Origin: Massospora cicadina
Lineage: Eukaryota > Entomophthoromycota > Entomophthoromycetes > Entomophthorales > Entomophthoraceae
Length of the DNA stretch: 64,000 nt
NCBI GenBank assembly: GCA_022478985.1
Contig: JAKSZP010017446.1
Location: 1 to 64,000, forward strand
Reading direction: 5' to 3'
This document shows, piece after piece, positions 1 through 9,741 of the stretch. A program made the position numbers and the translations under genes. The notes beneath the pieces were generated by a model. It was not told the DNA's origin. It did no database searches and saw only the letters and a program-made list of their open reading frames with translations. Within the stretch, counting starts at the first letter, position 1. Every line of letters begins with the position of its first letter.

Positions 1-298
1 CTGGACCATCCATAACTCCTTCCTTCGTGCTGCCTTTGACCAGCAGGTGTGGACCCTTCCACACATGATCACCCACTTTCAGGTACACTTTGAGATGGCC
101 CTGAAGGTCTGCACTATGTCGCCAACCCTCCCCCGCTCAGTTGTCACTGCAGCACAGCTCTGGCGCGCAAACCCCTCCCTTTCTCGATGCCTCCTCCCTC
201 CCCTTCCCTCGCCTCAGGCTCTTAGGAGCCCAGGCGTAATTCAATAAACATCGATGAATCCCCCCATTGGGTTGGGACCATCTAGTACTAAAAAAAGA
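1..298 (+). mobile_element. 3' end of a GC-rich non-LTR retroposon
   Basis: The segment is clearly more GC-rich than the rest of the window and ends in GGGTTGGGACCATCTAGTAC followed by an A-run, directly abutting Ty3 reverse-transcriptase coding sequence at about 299. The same 3' terminus (GGGCACCACTAGTGCTAAA) recurs at 6155-6178 and 32870-32892, each time as the end of a short insertion with its own target-site duplication. That marks it as the 3' end of a retroposon family that inserts 5'-truncated. The left end and left TSD lie outside the window. It is probably a LINE 3' end; a non-autonomous element is possible. Confidence 0.6.
2..247 (+). CDS. C-terminal end of an unrecognised retroposon ORF
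   Basis: A frame is open from the window edge to a TAA at 245-247 (81 codons), followed by about 50 bp of apparent 3' untranslated sequence and the retroposon terminus. It contains an aromatic and hydrophobic stretch and then a Pro/Leu/Ser-rich tail. Unlike nearly every other frame nearby it has no internal stop, suggesting a younger copy. Its place just upstream of the retroposon 3' end suggests the C terminus of a LINE ORF2, but I recognise no diagnostic motif, so the function is left open. Confidence 0.4.
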   Translation, partial: WTIHNSFLRAAFDQQVWTLPHMITHFQVHFEMALKVCTMSPTLPRSVVTAAQLWRANPSLSRCLLPPLPSPQALRSPGVIQ

Positions 299-922
299 GA
301 GGGTATCCAACCCATACAAGATAAGGTTGAAGCGATTGCCAGAATGCCTCCCCCCAAAAATCTATAGGATATACAGTTATTTCTAGGGATGATGGGGTAT
401 TACCATCAGTTCATCCCTAAGTTTTCCCAACTCAGTGAGCCACTTTCTCGCATACTGAAAAAGAATATCCCTTTTCAATGGGGCACTGAACAGAAGGCTG
501 CTTTTGAAACAATGAAGCTGCTGCTACAAAAATGGCCTATCCTAAGGCATCCTGATTATGGAAAACCGTTTATTTTGTTTACAGACGCCTCAGACTACGC
601 CGTCGGGGTCATCCTAGCCCAACTGGATAAAAAAGGGGTAGATCATCCAGTCTCATATTTCAGTAAGATGCTATCAAAGGCGGAATGCAACTATAGTGTT
701 ACTGAGAAAGAGTGTCTTGCCATTCTACTAGCAGTGAAGCATTACCGTCCTTTCTTGTATGGGACCTCTTTCAATGTGATTATGGACCATGCATCTTTAA
801 AATGGTTGCAAAACATGAAGGACCCTATGGGGCGGTTAGCTCGCTGTGCTTTAAAGCTCCAGCATTATGACATGAAGATCAAACACCAAGCTGGAACCTG
901 TCACATGAATGTTGATGGGTAA
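299..922 (+). pseudogene. pol: Ty3/gypsy RT thumb and RNase H (Ty3-1)
   Basis: This is the end of the reverse transcriptase and the RNase H that removes RNA template in the virus-like particle. From about 300 the frame reads EGIQPIQDKVEAIARMP, a TAG stop near 366, then the RT tail LGMMGYYHQFIPKF (near 389). RNase H follows with LFTDASDYAVG, a YSVTEKECLAILLAVKHY block and an MDHASLKWLQNMKDP block. The family acidic residues D (TDAS) and E (TEKE) are visible. A TAA at 920-922 ends the frame where homologues in this window continue into DGLTRLP, so this is a nonsense mutation rather than a natural end. Confidence 0.85.
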
Positions 923-1339
923 ACTCGGCTGCCCATCCTCCACTTAGATAACAGTGAAGCGGGAGCGGCTGTATGATCTTTTAATGACCCCAAATGACTA
1001 GGAGGATGAGGATGAGCCCGTACAGAGGATGTTGGTCCAGCGCTCCAAAACATTAAAGTAGAAAACGGAAAGTTGTATAAACAAGTAGGAGCGAAGTGGT
1101 TGCCTTACCTATGGTCCTTGGAACGCGTACCTGTTATCCTGGAAGCTCAATTAACCTTAGGCCATGGAGGAGCAAAGAAAAACTACGAGTAGATTAAGGA
1201 TCAGTAATTTTGGGAGGGAATCATGAAAGCCATCGTTGAAGTCTTGAATGCTTGCCTTACATGTAAGAAGCAGTCTCAATTCAAAACTAGATATCAATTT
1301 CAGCTGACTACCCCGCAATAGCCATTTCATACCATAAGC
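923..1339 (+). pseudogene. pol: RNase H-integrase linker and H2C2 region (Ty3-1)
   Basis: Translation in shifting frames matches the linker of Ty3-A: TRLPILHLDNSE, a DEDEP block near 1010, then the zinc-binding region with LGHGGAKKNYE and NACLTCKKQ (near 1245-1275), the His and Cys halves of the integrase H2C2 finger. Several in-frame stops and at least one frameshift are present, so it cannot be translated as one protein. Confidence 0.7.
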
Positions 1340-2172
1340 TTGGATATAGTAGGGCCGCTTCCTCAGACCACAGGTGGAAACAGATATATCTTGGTAGGTA
1401 TTGACCATTTCACGAAGTGGGTTGAAGCTGTGGCGCTTCTGCCCCAAACTGCTAAGGCCATTGCAACCTTTCCCCATCAAAATATTTTCACTCGACATGG
1501 GTGCCCTCAAGTACTACTCTGCAACAATGGAAAAAAGTTCACCTCCAGAGTATTCAAAATCTTGGCTACCTCCATGGGAGCCCAGCAACTATTCTCAGCT
1601 CCATATAACCCATCAACCAATGGTACGGTGGTTCGAGCTAATGGCACTTTGGTTTCCATCTTATTGAAAATGTCCTTGTCCGATCCCCTTCATTGGGATC
1701 GTTATCTCCCTAATGCTCTTATGGCTTACAGTATTAGCTATCACCAGATTCTGAAAATGTCCCCTTTCCAAGTTTTGTATGGAAGGGAACCAGGCATACC
1801 TGCCCTTCTAGCTAAGGATGTCTTCTCTAGTGGAGAGGAGCCTGAGAAAGCAATGCGAAGGTTAGCTAACCACATCATTCAGCTTTAATCAGAGGCTATG
1901 ACCAACATAACCAAACGGTCACTATAGAAGGCCAAGCTGCCAATGAGCTTTGGGCTCCCCTACCTTCATTCCAAGTGTCAGATATGGTCTTATATTACAA
2001 CAATCGCATAACTCCTCAAAGTGGCAAACTTAGATCAATCTGATAGGGGCCATTTACCATCACGTATAAGAGAGGAAATGAGTATTCTATAAAGTCTTTG
2101 GCTACTGGAGTTACCATAACCCAGGTACATGGCCGCTTCCTATGGCCCTACACTCCTCCCAACATTCTTGAG
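1340..2172 (+). pseudogene. pol: Ty3/gypsy integrase (Ty3-1)
   Basis: The integrase inserts the cDNA into the genome. The core (1340-1888) shows MDIVGPLPQTTGGNRYILV (first catalytic Asp) and CNNGKKF where DNG is expected, so the second Asp has become Asn. The last acidic position is VVRANGT where homologues have VERANGT, so the catalytic Glu is lost too. After a TAA at 1886-1888 and a frameshift, the C-terminal domain continues (about 1975-2172) with a WPYTPPN block. Its coding sequence runs up to the LTR start. Substitution of two of the three DDE residues marks it as dead. Confidence 0.88.
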
Positions 2173-2180
2173 GGGGGCAA

Positions 2181-2870
2181 TGTCAGACATTCTCCTTCTC
2201 AACTTTTAAAAAAGAATGTTGGAGGTAAAAATGCCCCTGAATCCACTACTACAATTGGCCAATTACATGTCCAATCTTCTAACAATACTATGGTTAATGA
2301 GGATATGAGTACCATCAGCCAAAAGACCCTGGCAGATTCTCGGTGGAACCCTACCCATCAGGAAAACATGTTTTATAATCAAAATCAGCTTATTGAAGTA
2401 AAAACTGATAGTCAGATTTCTATGACTCCTCGGCCAAATTTGGGGCATCCATCACATGGTTCCCCCTCAGCCGCATCTCATTCCATACCACACAGGTTTG
2501 TTCTCCCCCGAGGTGAGAAGATTTTACCTACCAGTGATTGGGTGCAATTTATCAAATCATTACCACACGGGTTTGTTCTGTCTCAGAATATTTTCCCTCG
2601 TTTTGATAGGCTGAAGCCTATCTTTCCTAATTTGGATGACTAAGCTTTTTGACACTATAGCCCTAAAATCCCAATGGCCCCAATATTCAAACTAGTTTAA
2701 ACATGAAATACTAGTATCAAATAGGAGAGCTTTTTCTGGCTGGCCCCACATGAATTAAAAATTAAAACGAAAACTTTAAAAAAGCGTTTATTACTACTTC
2801 TATTTTAAGAAAAAGTAAGTTTCATTTATATTTTGAGAAATATTTGTGGCATCTATTGGCGGATCCCACA
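2181..2870 (+). repeat. 3' LTR of Ty3-1
   Basis: It begins TGTCAGACA directly after a G-rich polypurine tract (GAGGGGGGCAA) and ends about CCCACA, near the inverted-repeat form expected. It carries the shared LTR module (2311-2351: AGCCAAAAGACC...GGTGGAACCC) and a CAGTGATTGGGTG block also present in Ty3-A. The right end is set by similarity to the Ty3-4 LTR end (TTTGTGG...TCC..ACA). An open frame covers 2098-2643, but it spans the pol/LTR junction and I do not regard the LTR part as a gene. Confidence 0.7.
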
Positions 2871-2875
2871 GGGGG

Positions 2876-3386
2876 TGAGATTTGGCCAACCCAAGTAGAA
2901 TATAATATGGTTGAATATTGACTTGACACAAGGTGATAGGGCAATACTGAGCCTTGAATGAAAATTTAGTTAATTACCTCAAAATTAGGTGATGTTGGCA
3001 TATGATGAATAATGAGTGGATTGCATCAAACTAAGGCAATTGTATATTTAGTAAATAGAACTTAATTAAAAACCAATGAGAATGTGGCGGAAATAATAGT
3101 CTAAGCAAGAGGTTTGGTATCAACAAAAGTTGCTGATACTTAAGCAATAAAAAAAGTTTGAAGATGGGATAGTTAATATAAAGAAGAGAACGGAGCAGAA
3201 GGAATCTTTTTTTATATTAAATAAAATAAAGTGGGGTGACTAAAGCAATTGCTTCACTTTCATTACAGTCATTGCATTTTATTTTGTGGGCTGAAAGTCT
3301 CCATATCATACACTTGTTGCTCAGTGGGCTTTACCCTGTGAGAGAACCCTATGGCATATCTCAACAATTCCACCAAATTTATAACC
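2876..3386 (+). repeat. 5' LTR of Ty3-2
   Basis: It aligns along its length with 8515-9016: GACTTGACA.AAGGTGATAG, GTCTAAGCAAGAG, AATAAAGTGGGGTG and a run ending CATATCTCAAC..T...CCA.AATTTATAAC. The AATAAA hexamers near 3223 could serve as a poly(A) signal. The start is uncertain by a few bases because the TG start is set only by comparison. Confidence 0.75.
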
Positions 3387-3387
3387 T

Positions 3388-3405
3388 TGGAGCTCACTAC
3401 AGGGG
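3388..3405 (+). promoter_or_regulatory. Primer binding site of Ty3-2
   Basis: TGGAGCTCACTACAGGGG lies just inside the 5' LTR and differs by one base from the site of Ty3-6 (61088-61105). Its TGG start fits pairing with a tRNA 3' CCA. I cannot name the tRNA. Confidence 0.6.
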
Positions 3406-3449
3406 GCCCATTGATCAACACCAAAAATAGATATAGTAAATAATCCAGG

Positions 3450-4700
3450 CGTTGACTATGTCATATCAGGCCTGCTCTTGTGGGGTTTCTTCCTGCACAC
3501 TAGGCCAACTGAATATGCAGAAATTAGACTTGCCTTGGACGCTGTGCTTAAAAAGGCAGGATGATCCTTTTAAGGTTTTTTTATTGATAAGCTGCCTCCT
3601 TTTGATTGTGATGGGAACAACCATAAATTCTTTAAGCAATTTAACTTTTCAGCGGAAGAAGCTTCAGATTGGCATAAAGCAAAACTGTTAATATCCACCT
3701 TGGATGTTGGAAGCACCGACCAAGTTACTTGCTATCTACAAAACAGTTTCATTACATACCAAGATGTGAAGGATACTGTGCTACAGTTGTTTGGGGTGCC
3801 GTGAAGATGTCACAGTGGAAGTCAGAGTTCTTGACCATTGGATTTAAGCAAAATGAGACCCTCACTGAGTTTGCTGATTGATTTACAGTTGAAGCTCACA
3901 TGTTTTTTGGGACAGGAATTTTATATGAAGCTGATGTATGCATTGCAATGTCCTCTGCGGTGAAGCCATACACAGAGCTTTACAATGGCATGGCTCCATA
4001 TTTAGAGAATGACTTAATTTTGATTAAAATCATTCAAATTTTGTGACATCTATCTGCTACCTTTCCTCCACCCAATAAAGATCAAAAACCTACCGCATCC
4101 GCTGCTAAACTTTCTTATTTATTCAAATTATCTTGCCCTGTTCAGGGATTCATCTAGTAACACCCAGCCTTATTATCACTACGCACCTCGCCCTCAACTG
4201 GTTTACCATTAGCAGTTCAACTATTGGGCTAGGCCTGTTTACGCCAATTGACCCCAATCCAACTTTTGTTGTGGCCCATCTTACAACAATCAAGGATACA
4301 GGCCCTATGGGGTCAATTGTTTTGAATTCAGTCGCCCTGGGCACCTGGCACAAGGCTGCCCCAATTGTCAGGTCCATTACCTACCGCAGGACAAGTACAA
4401 TTAAGCAAAAGTTGGAGTGGAGTTGAGATAGGACTCTATCTCCGCTATTACAGCCTCAAATGTCCCACATGAACCTACCCACGTATATTCAGTGGAAGAC
4501 CCTCAGTACAACAATGCATTCCTATATCAACAGCCAGTTGAAGGGGCTAATGTATTGACATGAACGTAAACCAAGGACATGGCAGAAGAAGAATCACAGG
4601 ATCAACTAAAGCCTTATGCCTGTCAAATGTTTGACCAAATTTCTACAGATGAGTCAGATCCATCCTCCGATGCGCCTCTCTTAAAGGGGTAAACGCCGCC
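3450..4700 (+). pseudogene. gag: Gag capsid region (Ty3-2)
   Basis: Gag forms the virus-like particle. In shifting frames the sequence shows a capsid-like block near 3590-3800 (FKQFNFSAEEASDWHKAKLL, then DVKDTVLQLFGVP), homologous to the capsid block of Ty3-6 (near 62600) and of element H (near 45470-45630). Frameshifts and stops recur throughout. I saw no convincing CCHC knuckle in the remainder (4130-4700), which is Pro/Asn/Gln-rich. Confidence 0.65.
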
Positions 4701-4859
4701 CTGCCAATTGACACTATTGTTGAAGAGTACCCTAAAATTTGAGGAGGGTATTATGAGCTTTCTTGGAAAAAGAGATCCGTCAAATGGCCACATTTTGAAC
4801 AATCAGAATTCCTCTTACTATGAGTGTACATACTGTGAAATTGTAATAGCAAAAACCTG

Positions 4860-5140
4860 AGTCTGTGCTATAAATGATACATGCACTCCAGTTACATGGT
4901 GTCCACAAAGTTGATGTCAAAATTAACATTTAAGCTTGATATGGAACATTGCATGGTGTATGGGACTGCGGGCGTGGAAAGCAAAGTCTCTGAGGGAGCG
5001 TACAGTGCATTACCCTTGGGGTTTGGGCGATTGTCATTCTAGCCCTGGTGATAGTGCTACCAAACAATAATTATGACTTTATAATTAGACCGCTTTTATG
5101 TGACTGTTTGGGGATGTTGTTATTATGATGGCGGAGACCT
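4860..5140 (+). pseudogene. pol: Aspartic protease (Ty3-2)
   Basis: A stretch with DTCTP at the position of the retropepsin DTGS active site (Gly replaced by Cys), followed by LTFKLDMEHCMVYGTAG, SEGAYSALPLGFGRLSF and LPNNNYDFII, aligns step by step with the Ty3-A protease (EFGTAG, SIGAYSSLPIRFGK, LTNNKHDMLIG). The enzyme normally cleaves the Gag-Pol polyprotein. The active-site change and two frame breaks show it is inactive. Confidence 0.7.
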
Positions 5141-5329
5141 TAAATTCTGGGGCAGTGGATCCCAATTTATTTCACCTCCAGTGGAGTGCCAAAGAAACCC
5201 ATTACACATGGGTCATACCAACCTGGCATACAGTGACGTGGTGATTCTGGTTTGCTGCCATCAACTAAAGGGCAAAACCCAGGCCCTTCCCCAACAGATA
5301 TACGAATACTAAGGGCTGCCACTCAGAGA

Positions 5330-5582
5330 AGCTGGGATGATGTCCATCCCCTCTGGTCACCAAGTAATAATGAACACTGAATTGGTGGTAGAAGTGCCAT
5401 ACTGAAACTATAGGGAAGTTAAAAGTATTTCTTTAACAATCGTGGTTTGAGCCCCACATGGCTCCAGACATAATTATTATGGGCCATGGGAAGATTAAGG
5501 TAACGTTAGAGAATCTACAGAACAAACCAATGCAAATCTGGCAGCATCAAGTAGTGGTATATTTACACTTGATCCCTGTTTA
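5330..5582 (+). pseudogene. dUTPase-like domain (Ty3-2)
   Basis: Between protease and RT the sequence reads GMMSIPSGHQVIMNTELVVE, then (after stops and a shift) KVTLENLQNKPMQIWQH and VVVYLHLIPV. This follows the strand order of trimeric dUTPases: IP.G....V.T, then a V.L.N....P strand and the final hydrophobic strand ending IPV. The motif-3 Asp-x-x-Tyr is not recognisable here. The same domain is better preserved in Ty3-A, Ty3-4 and Ty3-6. Assignment rests on fold-pattern similarity, not on a search. Confidence 0.55.
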
Positions 5583-5682
5583 GGAGGTCCTTTGGGTTCA
5601 AGAGTTTGGGTCAGTGGATGAATTTAGTCTACCCTTCAAACCACAGCTTAGCATAATGGCGGTGTTACCATATGAAAATTAA

Positions 5683-6600
5683 ATGGGGTTATTGGAAGAA
5701 CAAAAATATCAGGCGATAGCTTTATTCAAAAAATATAAGGAGATGTTTGCCATTGATGACCACGATTTAGGGTGCTTGTGGGGAGTGGTCTATCAAGTGG
5801 ACACTGAGGATCATCCCCCATCAGATCTCAGCCGATACACTGGTTTAGGGAAGCTGAGGAACTAGTAACCAATGAAATCAAAAAGCTACTCAAACAAAGG
5901 ATGCTTGAACCATCAAAGAGTCCATGGGCTTTACCCATTCTGATTGTCAAAAAGAAGGATGGCACCAATCAGGTAGTAATAGACTACCAAAGCTCAACAG
6001 CATTACCAAAAAGGAAGCAATCCCCTTGCCGCAAATTGACATTGCCTTGGATCAGTTGTGAGGAGTTTGCTATTCTCAGTAATGGATTTGATATCCAGTT
6101 ATTGGCAAATCGAGTTGCCCACAGCAGGATGCGTGGCAGATCATCCTTTTGGGTTGGGCACCACTAGTGCTAAAAAAGGAGTTGCCCATTACAGAACAGG
6201 AAAAATGTACAATTATCACGTCCAAGGGGCTTTTCCAACTGATCTGTATGCCCCATGGGCTGTGTAATGCCCCAGCTATGTTTCAGCAGGCTATGGACAC
6301 TAGCATTGGCGACCTAAAGCTGTCATGCATCCTTGTGTACCTTACCAATATTAATGTCTTTTTGCATACATTCTCTGAGCACCTCACCCATCTGGAGGAG
6401 GTCTTCCGCCAGCTTGCGGAGGCCAACATCAAAATTAAGCCCATAAATGCCACTTCTTTAAAAACCAACTGGAGAACCTTGGGTTTGTGGTGGATACGAC
6501 TGGGCTGAGGCCCCAACCAGACAAAGCGGAGGCTATCCAGAAGATTACTACGCCAAACAGTAAGTGCGATATTTAAGTATTCTTGGGGTATTATTGGCTA
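5683..6600 (+). pseudogene. pol: Reverse transcriptase (Ty3-2)
   Basis: After a linker (EEQKYQAIALFKKYKEMF) the RT fingers appear: RMLEPSKSPWALPILIVKK (near 5901), DGTNQVVIDYQ, then YWQIELP (near 6098), a 58-bp insertion, ITEQEKCTII and the LPQG equivalent MPHGLCNAPAMFQQAMD (near 6248). The catalytic block reads LVYLTNINVF where YLDDI is expected, so both active-site Asp residues are lost. The enzyme is dead. Confidence 0.85.
6121..6178 (+). mobile_element. 58-bp retroposon micro-insertion in RT
   Basis: The insertion is flanked by perfect 9-bp direct repeats GAGTTGCCC (6112-6120 and 6179-6187). Removing insert plus one repeat restores RT alignment between the YWQIELP block and ITEQEKC. It ends GGGCACCACTAGTGCTAAAA, the terminus of the retroposon at 1-298. 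This is the signature of an extremely 5'-truncated target-primed insertion. Confidence 0.85.
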
Positions 6601-7135
6601 CTACTGCCGTTTTATACCCATCTTTAGTTGCATTGGAGATCCGCTGTTTGAGTTCTTAAAGAAGGACGCCACATTCAAATGGATGGAACGTTGTCAATAC
6701 TTTTTTCAATATACTTCAAATGGTGCTAATCAGTTCACCAGTGGTGCGCTAAATTAACTTTTCTAAGGAGTTTATCGTCCATATGGATGAGTCCCATTCC
6801 GCCGTTAAGGCGGTCCTATCCCAAAAAGATGACTAAGGAGAGAAGCAACCAATGGCGTACTGCAGTTGAAGCTTGAATTTCCACAAACCTAATTACACCA
6901 TGACTGAGTGGGTGTGCTTAGTGGTAATATATGCGTATAAGCAATTTAGGGTATATTTTCATGAAGTGAAGTTTAAAGTTGTAATGGATCATGCTTTGTT
7001 ACGCTGGTTGCAGAATTCCAACGAGCCTGAAGAGCGTCTAGCACAATGGGCTCTCAATCTAAAGGTTTTTGTCTTTGGGCTCTCCACTGACCTGGAGAAA
7101 AACACCATAATGCTGATTGCTAGTTGAGATTGCCA
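6601..7135 (+). pseudogene. pol: RNase H (Ty3-2)
   Basis: The RT tail YYCRFIPIFSCIG is followed by RNase H: VHMDESHSAVKAVLSQKDD, a tether with NFHKPNYTMTEWVCLVV (near 6873), and VVMDHALLRWLQNSNEPEERL (near 6983). The first acidic Asp of the TDAS motif survives as MDES; the TEKE Glu is TEW. Frame breaks occur near 6870 and a TGA ends the last frame at about 7127. Confidence 0.75.
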
Positions 7136-7152
7136 ATCGTTACTATTATAGA

Positions 7153-7240
7153 GGATCTCAGTGATGTTTTTTAGTACTAGATGGTCAGGATATTAGTGAT
7201 GTTTTTTTAGTACTAGATGGTCAGGATCTCAGTGATGTTA
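7153..7240 (+). repeat. Short tandem duplication, about 35-bp unit
   Basis: Two near-identical units starting GGATCTCAGTGATG and GGATATTAGTGATG are followed by a third partial unit, at 7153, 7188 and 7224. It lies in the RNase H-integrase linker of Ty3-2 and disrupts the frame. Replication slippage in a decayed element is the simplest explanation. Confidence 0.8.
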
Positions 7241-7319
7241 TGTACGACAAAATGCTTAGCAGAAATTACAATGATGAACAAACCCAAGCCATTAAGGTAT
7301 CAGATGGAATAAGAGCAAA

Positions 7320-8400
7320 TATGTCCCAGAAGAACGGTTAATTTACAAGAGGTTAGGGGACACTACTGTGAATATCCTAAGGCCTTCTGCCCATCTAATA
7401 TTATTATGAGTGCACACTGAGATGTTGGACATTGTGGAGTACATAAGACCCAGGAATTTAGTGATCTTGTTACTACTGGGAGAGCAAGAACTTCAACATG
7501 CTTTATACTATCTCCTGCTGCCACCAATGCCAAGTGAAAAAGACGTTCTGCAAGAAGGCCTCATATCAGTTAGTAAAACCATCTTTCTTAACATATGGTT
7601 TTCCTTTATGTCGTTGGCCCTCTGCCAACTGGAGCTAACCGGTCTAAATATATTCTGGTGGTGATTGACCACTTGACCAAGTGGGTTGAAGCATGGACAA
7701 AACTGGATTTGGGGGCGGTCACAGTGGGCAAGTTCATAATGAGATGTATTATCCAGCGACATAGCTGCCATCAGTTCATTCTAACTGACAATGGAATTAA
7801 CTTCACTTTGCATATCCTCCAAAGTTAAATGAGCTGATAGGCATCCGCAGGGTTCTGATGACCCCATACCACCCTGAGTCCAATGGATGGTCAAACGAGT
7901 TAATGGGACATTGGTGGACATACTTCAGATTTTAGTAACAGAATAATTTCTTATTGGAGTACCGTCCTTTCCACCATCATCTTTTCCTATAACATTAGCT
8001 ACCATTCTACCACGGGGAACAGCCCCTTTCAATTACTATATGGATGACAATCTGCTCTTCTTGCACTGCTTTATGCTTGTAAAAGATACCAGAGGAATGG
8101 ATCCCCACCATTATTTGACTAACCTAGCGGACATGTTGATCAAATTGCAAAACAAAGCGTACTCCTTCAGTTTAGCCAAGAAGATCAAGAACCAGGCTGC
8201 TGATTAGATATGGCATAGTGGGATTGCTCAGTTTAAAGATGGGAACATGGTTCTATTTCATGATCAACACAGGTTTGGGAAGAAGCACAAATTGGAAAGT
8301 ATCTGGATTAGTCCATTTTCAGTAATTGAGAAAATAGGAGTTAAAACAGATACTATTAAGGACCCTGCAAGAAGTAAGATTATACTCTGAGTGCATGCAA
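7320..8400 (+). pseudogene. pol: Integrase (Ty3-2)
   Basis: The H2C2 region is seen in pieces (CHQCQVKKTF in frame near 7520). The core starts near 7600 with YVVGPLPTGANRSKYILVVI (the expected D of D-x-V-G-P is Y), continues DHLTKWVEA and has LTDNGINFT (second Asp present, near 7780). The Glu region near 7890 is frame-shifted (VKRVNGTLVD), with Glu changed to Lys. The C-terminal module (about 8210-8400) includes KHKLESIWISPFSVIEK, then EVRLYSECM. The last part runs toward the 3' LTR at 8515. Confidence 0.8.
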
Positions 8401-8514
8401 CGTTTCTTTGGGCATATAAACAATATGATATTTATTGTCCAGTCAAGGAGAAGGGTAAATCCAAGACTCTATTATGACTGGATGATAAGCCTTAAGTAGT
8501 TAAAGCAGAATGGG

Positions 8515-9016
8515 TGTGATTTGGGAAAACTGAGTAAATTGTAATATGTATGAAGATCGACTTGACATAAGGTGATAGAGCAACACCAAGCCTCAAATAA
8601 ACATTTAGTGGATCGCCTCCAAGTTAGGTGGTCAACATATGACTAATGAGTGGATTGCCTCAAACTAAGACAATTGTGAATTTAAGAAATAGTAACTCTG
8701 CTAGAACCAAAGAGAATATGGCGGAACAAATAGTCTAAGCAAGAGATTTGAAATCAATAAATTGATGATACATAAGCAATACAAGAATATTAAAGAGGTA
8801 TTGTTAATAGGAAGAAGATAGTGGAGCAGAAGGATCTGCTGTTTTATATTAAATAAATAAAGTGGGGTGGCTGAAGCATTGCTTCATATTTTATTAAAAT
8901 CTTTGCATTTGTTTTGTGGGCTAACAATCACCATATCATCCGCCTGTTGCTCAGCGGGCTTGACCCTGCGTGAAAACCCTCTGGCATATCTCAACGTTCT
9001 GCCAGAATTTATAACA
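8515..9016 (+). repeat. 3' LTR of Ty3-2
   Basis: Direct repeat of 2876-3386 with many substitutions and small indels. It starts TGTGATTTGGG after a purine-rich tract (AAAGCAGAATGGG) and ends TTATAACA. AATAAATAAAGTGGGGTG near 8854 offers a poly(A) signal. Confidence 0.75.
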
Positions 9017-9600
9017 CAAGTCTTTACCTTACCATCCAGATACAAATAGACTGGTAGAACGAGAAAATGGAACGCTGGCCATAACACTGATGAAGCTGGT
9101 CATTGGGAGAACTTCTGCATGGGGAAAATACCTCAGTTCAGTGATGTTCACTTATAAGATTATTCACCATACAGCAACAAGAAAATCACAATTTGTGTTG
9201 TTGATGAAAGGGCGGCCGCGTTACCACAAATTATTTTTTTAAAAAAGAACATTGAGAATGAGTTCCAAACACTACTTGCTCCAACTTTTGAATACCCTGA
9301 CCAGGATACAAGAGCATTAGTTATGAACTTAAAAGAAGAATATCAAGGCCAAAATGATGGACAATAAGAACATACTGACACTATCCATTATATCAAAATA
9401 GGTGATAAAACAGCCTAATGTGAAATGCATGGTTGAAGAAGTATAAGCAAGCTGGATGCATATTGGTCAGGTCTGTTCAAGATTTTTGCCAAGACGGCGA
9501 TAAGCAACTATTCCATCATGAACCTCTTTAATGAAAGATTGTTAATCAGGTCCATGTTAAATATCTAAAGCAGTATATTGAAGAAAAAATAATAATAATT
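9017..9600 (+). pseudogene. pol: Integrase 3' part of a different Ty3/gypsy lineage
   Basis: In one frame the sequence reads YHPDTNRLVERENGT (Glu codon 9057-9059, the third catalytic residue), then TSAWGKYLSSVMFTYKIIHH and TATRKSQF, matching the end of a Ty3 integrase core. After frame changes it shows NEFQTLLAPTF, KIGDKTA, the GPF/Y-like module KLDAYWSGLFKIFAKTAISN and VHVKYLKQYIEEK. It differs from the Ty3-1/A/4 integrases (for example YKIIHHTAT against YSISYHQIL), so it is a separate lineage. Ty3-2 ends exactly at its left side, so Ty3-2 probably inserted into or next to it. Confidence 0.75.
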
Positions 9601-9613
9601 GTTCCTGAAGGAC

Positions 9614-9741
9614 TGCTGAACCATTAAGATGGTTATGTCCTGACATTTATTGGTTTATTCCTAAAAAATGACCGCTGAACCAAAATAAATGGTTAAGTCT
9701 TACAAAAATAAGACCTCTGAACCATGAAAACTGGTAGGTCA
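9614..9741 (+). repeat. Three degenerate GAACCAT...TGGT hairpin units
   Basis: Three units start TGCTGAACCAT, CGCTGAACCAA and CTCTGAACCAT; each is followed by a short spacer and an ATGGTT or CTGGTA arm, so each could fold as a small hairpin, and each ends near GTC(C/T)T.AC or GGTCAG. Spacing is about 40-65 bp. The last unit also supplies the target site of the SINE that follows. Function unknown. Confidence 0.5.

Larger units (their letters stand above)
299..2870 (+). mobile_element. Ty3-1: 3' half of a Ty3/gypsy element
   Basis: The order is end of RT, RNase H, H2C2 zinc-binding region, integrase core, integrase C-terminal domain, then a 3' LTR from 2181. The upstream part (gag, protease, most of RT) is replaced by the retroposon at 1-298, which sits inside the RT region. 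Protein similarity to Ty3-A and Ty3-4 in this window is high, so they belong to one superfamily. The 5' LTR and TSD lie outside the window. Confidence 0.85.
2876..9016 (+). mobile_element. Ty3-2: Ty3/gypsy element with two LTRs
   Basis: Two diverged direct repeats (2876-3386 and 8515-9016) flank gag, protease, dUTPase-like domain, RT, RNase H and integrase in the standard Ty3/gypsy order on the plus strand, with a primer site just inside the 5' LTR. No clean 5-bp TSD is visible: the left side abuts the LTR end of Ty3-1 and the right side is integrase coding sequence of another element. The coding region is heavily decayed and carries a 58-bp retroposed insertion at 6121-6178. Confidence 0.85.

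Noticed and set aside
2181..2643. LTR-encoded protein at 2098-2643
   Set aside because: The open frame runs from the integrase end into the LTR; no copy of the LTR in the window keeps this frame open.
7153..7240. Regulatory tandem repeat in Ty3-2
   Set aside because: It breaks the pol frame and is absent from the related elements; a slippage product.
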